Part shown: positions 41,238 to 42,483 of the stretch, in pieces
Position numbering within the stretch: position 1 is the stretch's first letter
How the letters are laid out: every line of letters starts with the position of its first letter
NCBI RefSeq assembly: GCF_002794255.1
Contig: NZ_PGGW01000020.1
Coordinates: forward strand, 1 to 42,483
Length of the DNA: 42,483 nucleotides
DNA from: Streptomyces carminius
GTDB lineage: Bacteria > Actinomycetota > Actinomycetes > Streptomycetales > Streptomycetaceae
Direction of reading: 5' to 3'
Program-made: the position numbers and the translations under genes
The notes under the pieces: generated by a model
What the model saw: only the letters and a program-made list of their open reading frames with translations
Told to the model about the DNA's origin: nothing
Database searches by the model: none

Positions 41238-42446
41238 GTGCTCGACACCAGCGAGATCGCGGTCTACCTGGGCCTGGACGTCGGCAAGGGCGACCACCAC
41301 GGCCACGCTCTGACACCGGCGGGAAAGACCGTCTTCGACAAGCGGCTGCCCAACAGCGAACCGAAGCTGCGGGCCGTCTTCGACAAGCTCCGCGGGAAGT
41401 TTGGCACCGTCCTGGTCGTCGTCGACCAGCCCGCCTCGATCGGCGCCCTGCCGCTGACCGTGGCCCGGGACACGGGCTGCCACGTCGCCTACCTGCCAGG
41501 ACTGGCAATGCGGCGGATCGCCGACCTCTACCCCGGCGAGGCCAAGACCGACGCCAAGGACGCGGCCGTGATCGCGGACGCCGCCCGCACCATGCCCCAC
41601 ACCCTGCGCGCCCTCGACCTCGCCGACGAGACTGCCGCCCAGCTGACCATGCTCGTGGGCTTCGACGAGGACCTCACCGGTGAGGCCACCCGCACCTCCA
41701 ACCGGCTGCGCGGCCTGCTCACCCAATTCCACCCCTCCCTGGAGCGGGTCCTGGGCCCGCGCCTGGACCACCCGGCGGTCACCCACCTGCTGGAGCGCTT
41801 CGGATCCCCGCAGGCCCTGCGCAAGGCCGGCCGCCGCCAGCTGGTCAACCTGCTGCGGCCCAAGGCCCCGCGTATGGCCGAACGCCTCGTGGGCGACATC
41901 TTCGACGCCCTCGACGAACAGACCGTCGTCGTTCCCGGCACCAGCACCCTGGACGTCATCGTGCCCTCGCTCGCGAGATCCCTGGCCGCCGTCCACCAGC
42001 AACGACGGGCCCTGGAAGTCCAGATCAGCGAGCTGTTGGAGGCCCACCCTCTTTCGAAGGTCCTGACCTCGATGCCCGGAGTCGGGGTCAGGACCGCAGC
42101 CACCCTGCTGGTGACCGTGGGCGATGGCAGCAGCTTCCCCAGCGCCGCCCACCTGGCCTCCTACGCCGGCCTCGCCCCGGCCACGAAGTCCTCCGGGTCC
42201 TCCATCCACGGCGAACACGCCCCACGCACTGGAAACCGGCAGCTCAAACGCGCGATGTTCCTCTCCGCCTTCGCCGCCCTGCACGACCCGGCCTCCCGCA
42301 CCTACTACGACAGATGCCGGGCCCGCGGCAAGACCCACACCCAAGCCCTCCTCCGCCTCGCCCGCCATCGCATCAGCGTGCTGTTCGCCATGCTCCGCGA
42401 CGGCACCTTCTACGAACCCCGCACCTCCGAAGCAACCGCCGCATGA
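41238..42446 (+). CDS. IS110-family transposase (DEDD recombinase)
   Basis: A 402-residue transposase of full family length. The N-terminal RuvC-like domain has GLDVGK (Asp14), VVVDQP and the EAKTDAKDAAVIADAAR acidic pair. The C-terminal Tnp-20 domain has the HhH-like SMPGVGVRTAATLL, then FPSAAHLASYAGLAPATKSS with GSS holding the catalytic Ser region, and GNRQLKRAMFLSAF. I chose GTG 41238 (VLDTSEIAVYLGLD) because it begins where Streptomyces relatives begin; the longer frame reaches into the structured left end. There is no frameshift or stop, so it is probably active. Confidence 0.95.
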   Translation: MLDTSEIAVYLGLDVGKGDHHGHALTPAGKTVFDKRLPNSEPKLRAVFDKLRGKFGTVLVVVDQPASIGALPLTVARDTGCHVAYLPGLAMRRIADLYPGEAKTDAKDAAVIADAARTMPHTLRALDLADETAAQLTMLVGFDEDLTGEATRTSNRLRGLLTQFHPSLERVLGPRLDHPAVTHLLERFGSPQALRKAGRRQLVNLLRPKAPRMAERLVGDIFDALDEQTVVVPGTSTLDVIVPSLARSLAAVHQQRRALEVQISELLEAHPLSKVLTSMPGVGVRTAATLLVTVGDGSSFPSAAHLASYAGLAPATKSSGSSIHGEHAPRTGNRQLKRAMFLSAFAALHDPASRTYYDRCRARGKTHTQALLRLARHRISVLFAMLRDGTFYEPRTSEATAA

Positions 42447-42483
42447 CCAACACGGGCTTGATGAAAGACATAGAGGCACCCCC

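Larger units (their letters stand above)
41040..42483 (+). mobile_element. IS110-family insertion sequence (ends not precisely defined)
   Basis: It comprises a structured non-coding left part (about 41040-41237), the transposase, and at least 37 bases of right end. The family usually has no terminal inverted repeats, so the exact left end cannot be set from one copy, and the right end lies at or beyond the window edge. The position next to a shortened NifU-like gene fits local rearrangement. Confidence 0.7.

Noticed and set aside
1..42483. CRISPR arrays, rRNA or tRNA genes
   Set aside because: I saw no regularly spaced direct repeats of CRISPR type and no tRNA-like cloverleaf or rRNA segment.

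Overview
This is a very GC-rich actinobacterial chromosome segment, most likely Streptomyces or a close relative. The evidence is the extreme third-position GC, GTG/TTG starts with AAGGAG-type ribosome sites, a snapalysin gene, a complete conservon (cvnABCD plus an atypical P450), F420-dependent chemistry and a Streptomyces-type IS110 transposase. I see no rRNA, tRNA or CRISPR array.

Region 1 (1-11061, + strand) is an accessory type VII secretion (T7SS)-associated locus. It starts inside a giant repeat protein of the 'lonely Cys' kind; the visible 1107 residues contain one cysteine, paired with an upstream histidine in a CHAT/caspase-like arrangement. Next come two paralogous T7SS-associated proteins, a 961-aa multidomain protein (three degenerate Rossmann-like repeats, a Pro-Glu stalk and a possible ADP-ribosyltransferase domain), and a membrane-anchored protein with a ricin-type lectin head. 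None of the T7SS core genes (eccB/C/D/E, mycP) is in the window.

Region 2 (11217-23657, - strand) holds a SorC-type regulator and a tight three-gene operon: YbaB-like protein, WXG-like small protein, and a 3432-residue giant protein. The giant appears to contain no cysteine at all. It carries an HExxHxxGxxD metallopeptidase motif, a long coiled coil, and a C-terminal OTU-like domain whose expected catalytic Cys is Ala. Regions 1 and 2 converge and together look like a polymorphic effector/T7SS island; this is inference.

Region 3 (23971-24599) is a Doc/Fic-like toxin-antitoxin pair with a perfect palindrome abutting the antitoxin start codon. Region 4 (24884-30645) is a conventional P450 facing a conservon operon whose last gene is a CYP157-like P450 without the ExxR motif.

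Region 5 (31089-40860) is mostly ordinary Streptomyces content: F420-dependent oxidoreductase, snapalysin, YciO-like protein, CoA-disulfide-reductase-like flavoprotein, DEAD-box helicase, cold-shock protein, an HTH-less LysR-type protein facing a DUF5997 gene, a shortened NifU-like gene and a MerR regulator. Region 6 (about 41040-42483) is an IS110-family element with a structured non-coding left end that may encode its bridge RNA; its right boundary lies at or beyond the window end. Strong inverted repeats, probably terminators, separate most convergent gene pairs.
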